Source: Herbidospora yilanensis (GTDB lineage Bacteria > Actinomycetota > Actinomycetes > Streptosporangiales > Streptosporangiaceae). Taken from it: a DNA stretch of 64,000 nt. This document shows positions 15,713-23,170 of the stretch, piece after piece (the first letter of the stretch is position 1; each line of letters begins with the position of its first letter). The DNA is taken from assembly GCF_001570565.1 (NCBI RefSeq), contig NZ_BBXE01000048.1:1-64000 (forward strand), in the 5' to 3' direction. A model generated the notes under the pieces. The model made no database searches, was not told the origin of the DNA, and saw only the letters and a list, made by a program, of their open reading frames with translations. Position numbers and translations under genes: made by a program.

Positions 15713-16150
15713 ATGAATCTCAGCGAGGTGCGCGTAGGGCGGGAGGGAGAGATCTACACCTCCGACCCTCCGTCTGACCAGCCTCTTTCCCGCATCGGCG
15801 GCGTATGGGAGGGGGACGACGCGCGGTACGTGGCTGCGTACATGCCTCGGAACACGGTGTTCGTCGACCAGGGCTGGATGTACAAGATTCAGACGAGCGT
15901 AGGGCGGGCGTACACGCTGTTCGCCTTCTTCGACGGGTGCGGCTACCAGGTGAACCTGATGACCCCCCGGCTCGTCGGGTTCCCCGCCGGCCGCATCGAC
16001 CTCAGCTCCGGCCCTGGGAGGCCGTCGCTCGAAGACGCGTATGCGAGGTCGGTCCTCTGGGCGGCAGGCATGGACCTTGCGCTCGCCGCCGGCTCGACTG
16101 TAGTCAGCTACATTAATGATCTTTACCCAGGTATGAGAGTTGTAACCTAA
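15713..16150 (+). CDS. Orphan 145-residue protein of unknown function
   Basis: I do not recognise this family. The ATG at 15713 has an AGGAG site seven bases upstream, which decides it over an in-frame GTG at 15685. The protein is soluble, without signal peptide or membrane helix. It is aromatic-rich in the middle (Y-M-P-R-N-T-V-F-V-D-Q-G-W-M-Y-K, F-A-F-F-D-G-C-G-Y) and ends in a helical A-Y-A-R-S-V-L-W-A-A-G-M-D-L-A-L-A segment. It is divergent from the XRE-TPR regulator and 72 bp upstream of the 73-aa peptide gene on the same strand, so it probably belongs to the cassette, perhaps as a carrier, immunity or binding protein; that is speculation. Confidence 0.7.
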   Translation: MNLSEVRVGREGEIYTSDPPSDQPLSRIGGVWEGDDARYVAAYMPRNTVFVDQGWMYKIQTSVGRAYTLFAFFDGCGYQVNLMTPRLVGFPAGRIDLSSGPGRPSLEDAYARSVLWAAGMDLALAAGSTVVSYINDLYPGMRVVT

Positions 16151-16222
16151 GGGTCACGCGGCACTGGCGCAGAAAAGACGATAATTCAGATGTAAGCATC
16201 CAGCGGAAGCCAAGGATGGGAA

Positions 16223-16444
16223 ATGAACGAACGCATCCTGGGGGCGGGCATTCCGTTCGTCCTCAACCTGCAGGCCAAGGAGCCGGTGAAATTCCGGCTG
16301 CCCAAGCGTATGCACCCGTCGGGCCAGGCGGGCGAGATCTCCTATCAGGAGATGTGTGAAATTCAGGAGCACGGCAAGTCGGGCACGATGAAGTGGGAGG
16401 AAATCCTCTTCAGCGGCACGAAGGCGGACATGCTCGGGCTCTGA
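16223..16444 (+). CDS. 73-residue peptide, candidate precursor for the ATP-grasp ligase
   Basis: Small gene with a good AAGGA site six bases before its ATG and G/C in most third codon positions, so it is very probably translated. The leader-like half contains GIPFVLNL (9-16) and a basic turn (RLPKRMHP, 25-32). The C-terminal half is rich in side chains that ATP-grasp ligases join: K-S-G-T-M-K-W-E-E (52-60) and S-G-T-K-A-D (64-69), with the SGT triplet occurring twice. It faces the ATP-grasp gene tail to tail across one shared terminator. Recognition as a graspetide-like precursor is inference from this composition and neighbourhood; no family signature is certain. Confidence 0.6.
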   Translation: MNERILGAGIPFVLNLQAKEPVKFRLPKRMHPSGQAGEISYQEMCEIQEHGKSGTMKWEEILFSGTKADMLGL

Positions 16445-16454
16445 GATCACCGCG

Positions 16455-16487
16455 AAATGCTCGCACCGTTTCCCGGTGCGGGCATTT
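16455..16487. terminator. Bidirectional terminator between the peptide and ATP-grasp genes
   Basis: A 14-bp stem (16455-16468 with 16474-16487, one G-T pair) with a five-base loop, A-rich on the left and T-rich on the right. It lies between the stops of two converging genes and can end transcription in both directions. Confidence 0.8.
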
Positions 16488-17465
16488 CTATTTCTGCAGT
16501 AGCCAGCCGGCGATGGACGATGAAATCGGGTGCCCGGCGAGCTCTTCAACGAACTCGAATATACCGGCGGGATTGATCTCCAGAAAGACGTATTCACCTT
16601 CGGGGGTGACCCTGAAGTCGGCCGCTCCGTAGGTGAGGCCGAGGTCGCGCATCATCGATCGCAGCGCACTCTCGACGCTCTCGTCGAGCGTGAACTTCGT
16701 CATCGGCACGGTGTAGTCGAAACGCCAGTCGAGGGTGCTGGCGCCCTGCTGGCTATGGATGGCGGCGGCATAGACCTCCTCGCCTACCACGGTCACGCGC
16801 AGGTCCACCGCGGCCGGGATCATCTCCTGGAAGAGGGTGGGAATACGGGGGGCCAGCACGAGCCCCTCCAGGTCGTGGCGATGCACCTGTCTGGTGATGG
16901 CCGCGATTCTCTCTGAGATCTTCCAGCCGGAGTAGGAGCTCACGTTCTTGGTGATCACTCGTCCGTCGTTCTCCGCCCAGAAGTCACGCAACCGATCAGG
17001 GTCACTGGAAACACAGGTACGCGGGACCCTCAGCCCCAGCGCCCGCGCCATGGCCAGTTGCGGCAGCTTGTATTCCGCGTTTCTGCCGTGCAACGGATGG
17101 TTCATCCAGCGAACCGGTAAGGTCAGCAATCCGCCGACGAACCCGCTGACCGTCTCTTCGAGGCCGAATTCGGCGTAGGCGTCGTCGAGAAGACCGGAGA
17201 CCTTGAGGGGGCCCTGCTCGATCAGCCCCGAAGGGTTCAATCGGGCACCGGGGCTGTAATAGGCACTTCGAATAACGCTGGCGTCGACGCGAAGTTCGTT
17301 GAACTCGAGCACGGAGTCAGTCCCCGTCTCCCGCCAGCAGAACGAATTCCCCTGCTCCAGCCACAAGGGCGAGACATGGAGCCAGGATCCGGCCGGAAAA
17401 TGCTTCTGGATCCGCCGCGTCTCGGTGTTCTCCTCGGCGATGAACAGCAGTCGGACATCGGTCAT
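16488..17465 (-). CDS. ATP-grasp ligase (RimK/MvdD-like)
   Basis: 325 residues. An N-terminal pre-ATP-grasp domain (1 to about 120) precedes W-M-N-H-P (120-124) and A-E-Y-K-L-P-Q-L (130-137), the start of the ATP-grasp fold as in peptide-modifying ligases. Nucleotide-binding lysines are likely K133 and K173 (ITKN). FQEMI (212-216) and DLRVTVVG (221-228) follow, and the metal ligands are D283 (ADFRV) and E296/N298 in FLEINPAG. Such enzymes join a carboxylate to an amine or hydroxyl through an acyl phosphate; MvdC/MvdD relatives make ester and amide macrocycles in ribosomal peptides. The ATG overlaps the TIR/SEFIR-FGE stop by four bases, so the two proteins are made together. Confidence 0.85.
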   Translation of the reverse strand: MTDVRLLFIAEENTETRRIQKHFPAGSWLHVSPLWLEQGNSFCWRETGTDSVLEFNELRVDASVIRSAYYSPGARLNPSGLIEQGPLKVSGLLDDAYAEFGLEETVSGFVGGLLTLPVRWMNHPLHGRNAEYKLPQLAMARALGLRVPRTCVSSDPDRLRDFWAENDGRVITKNVSSYSGWKISERIAAITRQVHRHDLEGLVLAPRIPTLFQEMIPAAVDLRVTVVGEEVYAAAIHSQQGASTLDWRFDYTVPMTKFTLDESVESALRSMMRDLGLTYGAADFRVTPEGEYVFLEINPAGIFEFVEELAGHPISSSIAGWLLQK

Positions 17466-18622
17466 GGGATCTCCCGGACCACTCGGAAGCCGATGCCCCG
17501 GTATCGCCCACCAGGGTCATTGGCGGTTCGATAAGCGGAGCGACAACATTCCGTGTCGTTGTTCCAGCCGCCCCCGCGCATGACTTTCCACCTGCCGGTT
17601 TTCGGGCCCTGCGGATCGACCAGATCGTCGGCCTGGTCGGCGTAGGGTTCGAACCAATCGGAGACCCATTCCCATACGTTGCCCATCATGTCATGCAGCC
17701 CCAGGGGGTTGGCCTCGCGTAATCCGACGGGATGCGTCTGCCCACCTGAATTGTCTTCGTACCAGGCAAACCGTGGGAGCAGCGTCTCATCGTCACCGAA
17801 GTGGTAACTGCCCGTCGTGCCCGCACGGCAGGCGAATTCCCACTCGGCCGAGGTGGGCAGCCGATGAGTCATTCCCAGATGATTTTGGTTCAACGCTCGG
17901 ATGTATCGCTGCGTGTCTTCGTAGTCGACATTCTCCACGGGGCGGTTGGGGTTGTTCCGGAAGTAGGAGATGTTCGCGGCCACGCCGAGAAGTTCCTCAT
18001 ACTGCCCCTGGGTGATCGGATATTTCGACAGGAGAAACGGACGGGAGATGGTCACCAGCCGGGACGGGCTCTCCATCGATTCGCTCAGGTCGGCGCCCGG
18101 GACCGCCGGGGTGCCCATGACGAAGCCGCCGCCCTCGACCCTGACCCATTCGATGTCGATCGGCCGGGTGACCGGCGGCGGGACGATACGGCCCAGCAGG
18201 TCGTCGAGGAGTTCGGTCATCGCACCGTGGAACTGCGCGTCGTCCCGGAAGTCGACGTAGAGGTGGTCGCGGAGGTGGATGGGCGGGGCACTGCCCTCGC
18301 GGTAGATTCCGATGAGCCGCATGTTCTCGCCAGCGAGCCGGCGGGCTGTGGCCATTTGCATCTCGAACTTGACGTGGCCACCGGGATCAGCCGATTCGAC
18401 CGCCTTGACCGACCGGTCGGTGATGATGAAGAGGACGATGTCCGCCTCTCGGATTCGCGACGCCATGTAGTCGATGACGGAATCGCCGCCCCGGATCTCC
18501 CATCGGTCGAGTTTCGCGTCGATTCCCGCCATTCGCAGGGTCTCGGCGAAAGTCTTGACCCAGGAATCACTTTCCTCCGTGTCCCATTTGTAGGACACGA
18601 AAACCTTCAACGGGTTTCCCAT
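17462..18622 (-). CDS. TIR/SEFIR-FGE fusion protein
   Basis: 386 residues, two domains. Residues 5 to about 145 are a TIR/SEFIR domain: KVFVSYKWD (6-14), L-D-R-W-E-I-R-G-G-D (38-47), D-I-V-L-F-I-I-T (61-68) and F-E-M (86-88), where E87 is a candidate NAD-cleaving glutamate. Residues about 157-384 are a formylglycine-generating-enzyme-like (SUMF1) domain: F-V-M-G-T-P, RLPTSAEWEFACRAG (254-268), G-N-V-W-E-W-V-S-D-W, RGGGWNN (349-355) and the terminal GFRVV. The second cysteine of the FGE active pair is missing (CRSAYR), so the domain more likely binds peptide than oxidises cysteine. The ATG has GAGGAG upstream. It is first in a two-gene operon with the ATP-grasp ligase. Confidence 0.85.
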   Translation of the reverse strand: MGNPLKVFVSYKWDTEESDSWVKTFAETLRMAGIDAKLDRWEIRGGDSVIDYMASRIREADIVLFIITDRSVKAVESADPGGHVKFEMQMATARRLAGENMRLIGIYREGSAPPIHLRDHLYVDFRDDAQFHGAMTELLDDLLGRIVPPPVTRPIDIEWVRVEGGGFVMGTPAVPGADLSESMESPSRLVTISRPFLLSKYPITQGQYEELLGVAANISYFRNNPNRPVENVDYEDTQRYIRALNQNHLGMTHRLPTSAEWEFACRAGTTGSYHFGDDETLLPRFAWYEDNSGGQTHPVGLREANPLGLHDMMGNVWEWVSDWFEPYADQADDLVDPQGPKTGRWKVMRGGGWNNDTECCRSAYRTANDPGGRYRGIGFRVVREIP

Positions 18623-19129
18623 GAAACGCTCCTCAGGCCAGGACGATCTGGCAGGCGGCCCGTCTTCAGCATACCCGCGCCGACGCCGATCCAGCCGCCT
18701 TCCCGGCGTTGTGGAGTGGGGCCGGAGAGACGCTTGATCTCCCCGTTGCCATTGCAGGATAGCCAGTTGCGTCGAGATTGCATTCGAAGCGGAGCGGCGG
18801 CGTGACCCAAAATAGGGATCCCGTTCCTCGCCTTTGATGCCGAACCGTTTCGTTCGGCCGTCCCCAAGGCCGGCGACGACTTCGGCGAGGCGCTCGGTGA
18901 ACTGGAGTTTCTGCGGGAAACACCTGCCGCCGGCCTGCTTGAGAGACGCGTTCCCCGTCCGGTACCTGGCGACCGGCTCACCCGCACCCGCATTATCTCC
19001 TGGCCGAGGTCAGGGTTTCGGCCATATCCGACTTCTGTTGCCACCTCGGGTCAGCGAGCGAAGTCAGCTATCCTCGGCCACGGACGGACAGAGCCACACA
19101 CCCCACATGTCCGGTCCCAGGGGTCCGTC
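18623..19129. other. Intergenic region with a possible coding relic
   Basis: About 500 bp without a credible complete gene between the TIR/SEFIR operon and the STAND genes. On the plus strand a frame that opens after a TGA at 18803-18805 reads like protein from about 18818 to 19059 (I-P-F-L-A-F-D-A-E-P-F-R-S-A-V-P-K, then G-D-D-F-G-E-A-L-G-E-L-E-F-L-R) but has no ATG, GTG or TTG at its start. It may be a decayed gene fragment of unknown origin. The minus-strand part next to 18622 should hold the promoter of the TIR/SEFIR operon, but I found no hexamer pair I trust. Confidence 0.3.
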
Positions 19130-21163
19130 TCAGGACAGGCGTTCGCGCACCTCCTCCAGCGACGCCGCGAACCCCTCCTCGAACGCCCGCTCGTAGCCCT
19201 CGTCCCCCAGCACCAGCCGGGCCCGTTCCGCCGTCGCCACCCGGGGGGCCGCGAGTTCGTCCGACCCCATCGCCGTCAGCCCGAACGTCAACCACAACCG
19301 TTCGGCCGCGCCGTGCATCCAGGCCGCCGAGCGGGCGTCGCCCAGCGCCATGGTCACGGTCGCGAGGTGGTCGGCGCCCATCGCGACGCCCAGCACGTCG
19401 TTCAGCCGCCACTTCACCGCCAGTGACTCGCGGCCGGCGCGGTCGGCGCCCTGGACCTCGTCGCGGGCCAGCATGAGCTGCGACCGGAACAGGTCGCCGA
19501 AGGCGCGCATCCAGATCTCGCCCCTGCTCCGCGACTTCGTGTGCATGTCCTGGAGCACCCCCCAGGCGCGGGTCAGGTCGCCCAGGAAGATGAAGGCCAT
19601 GGCCTGGCCGCCGTCCATCACCAGGTCGTCGATCGTGTCGGTCGCGCCGGCCGCCGTCAGGTGGGTGCGGGCCTCCTGCATGAGCTCCTCGACCTTGTGC
19701 GGGGCGCCGCTGAACAGGCGCACTCCCCCGAGCCGGACCAGCGCGTGGCCCATCGCCTCCACGTCGCCGATGCGGCGGGCCTCGGCCAGGGACTGCCGGG
19801 AGCTGCGTTCGGCCAGGCCCATGTCGCCCTGGAACAGGGAGATCCAGCCGAGCACCCACAACGTCCGCGCGTAGGACGAGCCCTCGCGGGGGCCGGCGGC
19901 GAGGGCCCGTTCGACGAAGTAGCGGCCCTCGCGCATCTGGCCCAGCGCGCCCCAGATGATCCAGCACGACGAGACCAGGTCGAGGCAGGCGGTGCCGCCG
20001 TGGCTGATCCCGTAGTCGAGGGCCAGCCGGATCTCGGCCAGCTCGGCTTCCGCCCAGTCGGCCCATTGGAGCTGGTCGGGGCCGTACCACTCGCGGTCGA
20101 GGCGGGCGGCCATCATCCGGTAGTGGGCCAGGTGGGCGGTGCGCATCACCCGCTCCTCGCCGAGTTCGCGCAGCCACTCGCGGCCGTATTCGCGGATGCC
20201 GTCGAGCAGCCGGTGCCGGTCGCCCTTCCGGACGACGATCGACTTGCGGACCAGTTCGGCCAGCACCCGCCCGACGTCGGGCAGCCGGTCGTCGGCGCAC
20301 ACGGCCTGGGCGGTCTTCTCATCGAACGAACCCGCGAACACCGACAGGCGGGCCCAGAGCAGCCGTTCCCGCGGGGTGCACAACTCGTGGCTCCAGCCGA
20401 CGGCGGTGCGGAAGCTCCGGTGCCGGGCCGGGCCGCCCCGGTATCCGGCGGTGAGCAGGTCGAAGGGGTCGGTGAGCCGGTCGGCCAGCTCCTCGGCGGA
20501 CAGGGCGTGCAGGTGCCCCGCGGCCAGCTCGATGCCGAGGGGGATGCCGTCGAGGCGGCGGCACAGGCGCCCGACGGCCATGAGCGCGCTGTCGCCCGCC
20601 TGCCAGCCGGGGATCCGGTCGGTCGCCCGCTCGACGAAGAGGCGCACCGCGTCGTAGCCGAGCAGGTCGTCGGACTCGGGTTCGGGGCGGGCGAACGGGG
20701 CGACTTCCAGGATCTTCTCCGACGGCACGTCCAGGGGAACCCTGCTGGTCGCCAGCACCCGCAACCCCGGCGCCACGTCGAGCAGGCCGTCGACGAGGGC
20801 GGCGCAGGCGCCGACGAGGTGTTCGCAGGTGTCCAGGACGAGCAGCAGCCGCTTCCCGGCCAGGTATTCGGCCAGCACCTGCTCGTAGGGCCGGGTCGAC
20901 TGCTCCCGCAGCCCCAGCGACCGGGCCACGACGCTGGCCAGCAGGTTGGCGTCCTGCTCGGGCGACAACTCGGCGAACCAGGCCCCGTCGGGGAAACTCT
21001 CGGCGCAGTCGGCGGCGGCCCGCAGCGCGATGCGGGTCTTGCCGACCCCGGGCGGCCCGGTGACCGTCACCAGGCACGACTCGGCCAGCAGGCCGGCCAG
21101 CCGGTCGAGCTCGTCCTTGCGCCCGATGAAGCTGCTGGTCTCGGCAGGCAGGTTGACGGCCAT
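19130..21163 (-). CDS. STAND-family ATPase with TPR-like C-terminus (first of a tandem pair)
   Basis: 677 residues. The P-loop is GPPGVGKT (36-43), Walker B is in LLLVLDTCEH, and the sensor region LRVLATSRVPL is typical of the AfsR/LuxR-regulator type NB-ARC ATPase. It continues with GWSHELCTPRERLLWARLSVF (winged-helix part) and alpha-helical repeats to the end. Unlike AfsR or LAL regulators there is no DNA-binding domain at either end, so it may be a signalling or defence switch rather than a transcription factor. TGATG joins it to its upstream paralogue, with GGAGG as ribosome site. Nothing shows what it senses. Confidence 0.8.
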   Translation of the reverse strand: MAVNLPAETSSFIGRKDELDRLAGLLAESCLVTVTGPPGVGKTRIALRAAADCAESFPDGAWFAELSPEQDANLLASVVARSLGLREQSTRPYEQVLAEYLAGKRLLLVLDTCEHLVGACAALVDGLLDVAPGLRVLATSRVPLDVPSEKILEVAPFARPEPESDDLLGYDAVRLFVERATDRIPGWQAGDSALMAVGRLCRRLDGIPLGIELAAGHLHALSAEELADRLTDPFDLLTAGYRGGPARHRSFRTAVGWSHELCTPRERLLWARLSVFAGSFDEKTAQAVCADDRLPDVGRVLAELVRKSIVVRKGDRHRLLDGIREYGREWLRELGEERVMRTAHLAHYRMMAARLDREWYGPDQLQWADWAEAELAEIRLALDYGISHGGTACLDLVSSCWIIWGALGQMREGRYFVERALAAGPREGSSYARTLWVLGWISLFQGDMGLAERSSRQSLAEARRIGDVEAMGHALVRLGGVRLFSGAPHKVEELMQEARTHLTAAGATDTIDDLVMDGGQAMAFIFLGDLTRAWGVLQDMHTKSRSRGEIWMRAFGDLFRSQLMLARDEVQGADRAGRESLAVKWRLNDVLGVAMGADHLATVTMALGDARSAAWMHGAAERLWLTFGLTAMGSDELAAPRVATAERARLVLGDEGYERAFEEGFAASLEEVRERLS

Positions 21164-22947
21164 CAGGCCTCCCCTCCCGTCGGCGGGCCCGCGTTCAGGG
21201 CCAGGTCGACGGCGTCGTCGAGATCGAGGCCGGGCGCGGCGGCGATCGCCGGGGCACGATCTCTGATGTCGGCCAGCACGGGTGATCGCAGCCCCTCCAT
21301 CTCGGCCCACGCCCGGTCGGCGGACGCCAGCAACGCGCCGTCGCGGGTCAGCACGCCGACCAGTTCCACCCCGGCCGCCGACGCGGCGGTGTCGCCGAAC
21401 CGGCGGGCCAGGGTCAGGGCTCCGCGGGCCGACTCCAGGGCGGCCCGGTCGTCGCCCTGGAGGAGTTCGGCCTGGGCGAGCAGGTGGTCGAGGTGGGAGC
21501 GGGTCCAGATCTCGCCGGTCGTCACGCACAACTCGCGGCCCTCGCGCAGCACCCTGACCGCGCCTGCCAGGTCGCCCATGCGCAGCAGGGTCGTGGCGAT
21601 GATCGGGTAGCTCGGCAGGAAGCCCGGGAACAGGTCGGCGTCTCTGCGGTGGCCCTCCCGGGCGTCTCTGATCAGCCGCAGCGCCTCGGGGAACGCGCCC
21701 CGCTGGGCGGCCACCCACGCCGACACCTGGGTCAGGCGGGGCGGGCCCTGGTCCGTACAGGCGTAGAGGGCCTCTTCGGCGGCGTCGGGGTCGCCGAGCG
21801 CGGCGTGCAGCCAGGCGGCGGTCCAGAGCGCCTTGTCCCGTTCGGGGCCGGGGGATCCGCCCGCCCGCCGGACGCGGGCCAGGTGGGCGGCGCCTTCCCG
21901 CTGGAGGCCGCAGCAGGCCCAGAGGAACCACAGGGTGCCGGCGAGATCCTGGGCGTCGTCGGCGCCCCCGGGATCGGCCAGGCGGGAGTCGAGGGCCCTG
22001 ATCAGGTTGCCGCGGTCCAGGCGCATGCGCCGGTACCAGCGGAGCTGGCCGCCCTGCCACTCGGCCTCGGCCCGCCGGGCGAGGCCGCGAAAGTGCCGGA
22101 AGTGGAGGTGCTCGGTGGCCGCGCGCTCACCCGCCCGGCCGAGCCACTCGGCGCCGAACGCGCGGACGGTCGCGGGCAGGCGGAACCGCACGCCCTCGGT
22201 GGTCTCCGACCGCACCACGAGCGACTTGTCGACCAGCGCCGCGACGGCCGGCGTCACGTCGCCGCCGCCCTCGCCGCAGACGGCCTGCGCGGCCTCCAGG
22301 TCGAAGCCGCCCTCGAACACCGAGGCGCGGGCCCAGACCAGCCGTTCGCCGGGGGTGCAGTGCTCGTGGCTCCAGCCGATCGCGGTCCGCATGGCGGCGT
22401 GGCGCAGCGGGCCGTCGTGGTAAGGGTCCTGGAGCAGGTCGAGCAGCGGGCCCTCGGTCTCGCCGCGTCTCAGCGCCGCCGCCAGCAGCACCAGCGTCAG
22501 CGGCAGTCCGTCGGCCCGGCGGAGCAGCTCGGGCGGCGCCGTCACGCCCAGCCGGGCGAGGAGTTCGACGCGGTGGGCGGGGGCCAGTTCGCCGAGCGCG
22601 ACCACCCGCTCCCCCGGCAGCGCCAGCGACTGACGGCACGTCGCCAGGATCGAGAGCCCCGGCCGCCGCTGCAGCGTCACCCCGATGTACGGCACCAGCA
22701 GCTCCAGCGCCCGGTCGCAGCCGTCGACGACCAGGAACTCCTCCGCCGACCCGCCGATCTCGGCCAGCGCCGCGGGCCCCGCGTCGGCGTCGACCACCCG
22801 CGCGCCGCGTGCGGCCGCGACGACCCGCGCCAGCGCGGTCTTCCCGGCACCGGGAGGCCCGGTCAGGGTGACCAGGCGCGTGTGCCGGAAAGCCTCCTCG
22901 ATCCCGTTCATGTCGGCGTCTCTGCCGACCAGCCCGTCTCCGGACAT
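21163..22947 (-). CDS. STAND-family ATPase with TPR-like C-terminus (second of a tandem pair)
   Basis: 594 residues, clearly paralogous to its neighbour. It has GPPGAGKT (30-37), a shortened Walker B strand (FLVVDGCD), L-S-I-L-A-T-C-R and the same GWSHEHCTPGERLVWARASVF block, followed by helical repeats. The NTPase part is about 60 residues shorter than in the downstream copy. I chose the ATG at 22947 because it has an AGGTGAT site 5 bases upstream; the frame extends 10 codons further. It is the first gene of the pair and has no DNA-binding domain. Confidence 0.8.
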   Translation of the reverse strand: MSGDGLVGRDADMNGIEEAFRHTRLVTLTGPPGAGKTALARVVAAARGARVVDADAGPAALAEIGGSAEEFLVVDGCDRALELLVPYIGVTLQRRPGLSILATCRQSLALPGERVVALGELAPAHRVELLARLGVTAPPELLRRADGLPLTLVLLAAALRRGETEGPLLDLLQDPYHDGPLRHAAMRTAIGWSHEHCTPGERLVWARASVFEGGFDLEAAQAVCGEGGGDVTPAVAALVDKSLVVRSETTEGVRFRLPATVRAFGAEWLGRAGERAATEHLHFRHFRGLARRAEAEWQGGQLRWYRRMRLDRGNLIRALDSRLADPGGADDAQDLAGTLWFLWACCGLQREGAAHLARVRRAGGSPGPERDKALWTAAWLHAALGDPDAAEEALYACTDQGPPRLTQVSAWVAAQRGAFPEALRLIRDAREGHRRDADLFPGFLPSYPIIATTLLRMGDLAGAVRVLREGRELCVTTGEIWTRSHLDHLLAQAELLQGDDRAALESARGALTLARRFGDTAASAAGVELVGVLTRDGALLASADRAWAEMEGLRSPVLADIRDRAPAIAAAPGLDLDDAVDLALNAGPPTGGEA

Positions 22948-23099
22948 GACAATCACCTGCCCCCTCGGCCGGGCCATCGTAGGCCGGTGACGTCGCGTCT
23001 GCCTGACGCTCCCTGCTGTCCGGGGAACACACCTCTTCCACCCGGGAGTCCTTTTGTTCCTCCGGGTGGCAAGGTCGCGAGGGCAGCGCCCACGACGGC

Positions 23100-23132
23100 G
23101 ACGAGGGCGCCGGGAGACCCGGCGCCCTCGTC
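23100..23132 (-). terminator. Terminator of the pheST operon
   Basis: Perfect 15-bp stem (23100-23114 with 23118-23132) and a three-base loop, 38 bp past the pheT stop on the minus strand. Next to it, on the pheT side, the motif TCCGCGGTG occurs twice and TCCGCAGTG once. Confidence 0.75.
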
Positions 23133-23170
23133 TTCCGCGGTGTTATCCGCGGTGTCGTCCGCAGTGGTGA

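Noticed and set aside
16488-17465. ATP-grasp protein as D-Ala-D-Ala ligase, biotin carboxylase or housekeeping RimK
   Set aside because: Length, pre-ATP-grasp N-terminus and W-M-N-H-P / A-E-Y-K-L-P-Q-L motifs fit peptide-modifying ligases better; it is not in a cell-wall or ribosome context.
17462-18622. Diversity-generating retroelement target in the FGE domain
   Set aside because: No reverse transcriptase, no template repeat and no adenine-rich variable region were seen in the window.
18607-19044. Minus-strand 145-codon frame left of the STAND genes
   Set aside because: Composition of random GC-rich sequence (Ser/Arg/Gly), no motifs, no ribosome site; it overlaps the start of the TIR/SEFIR gene.
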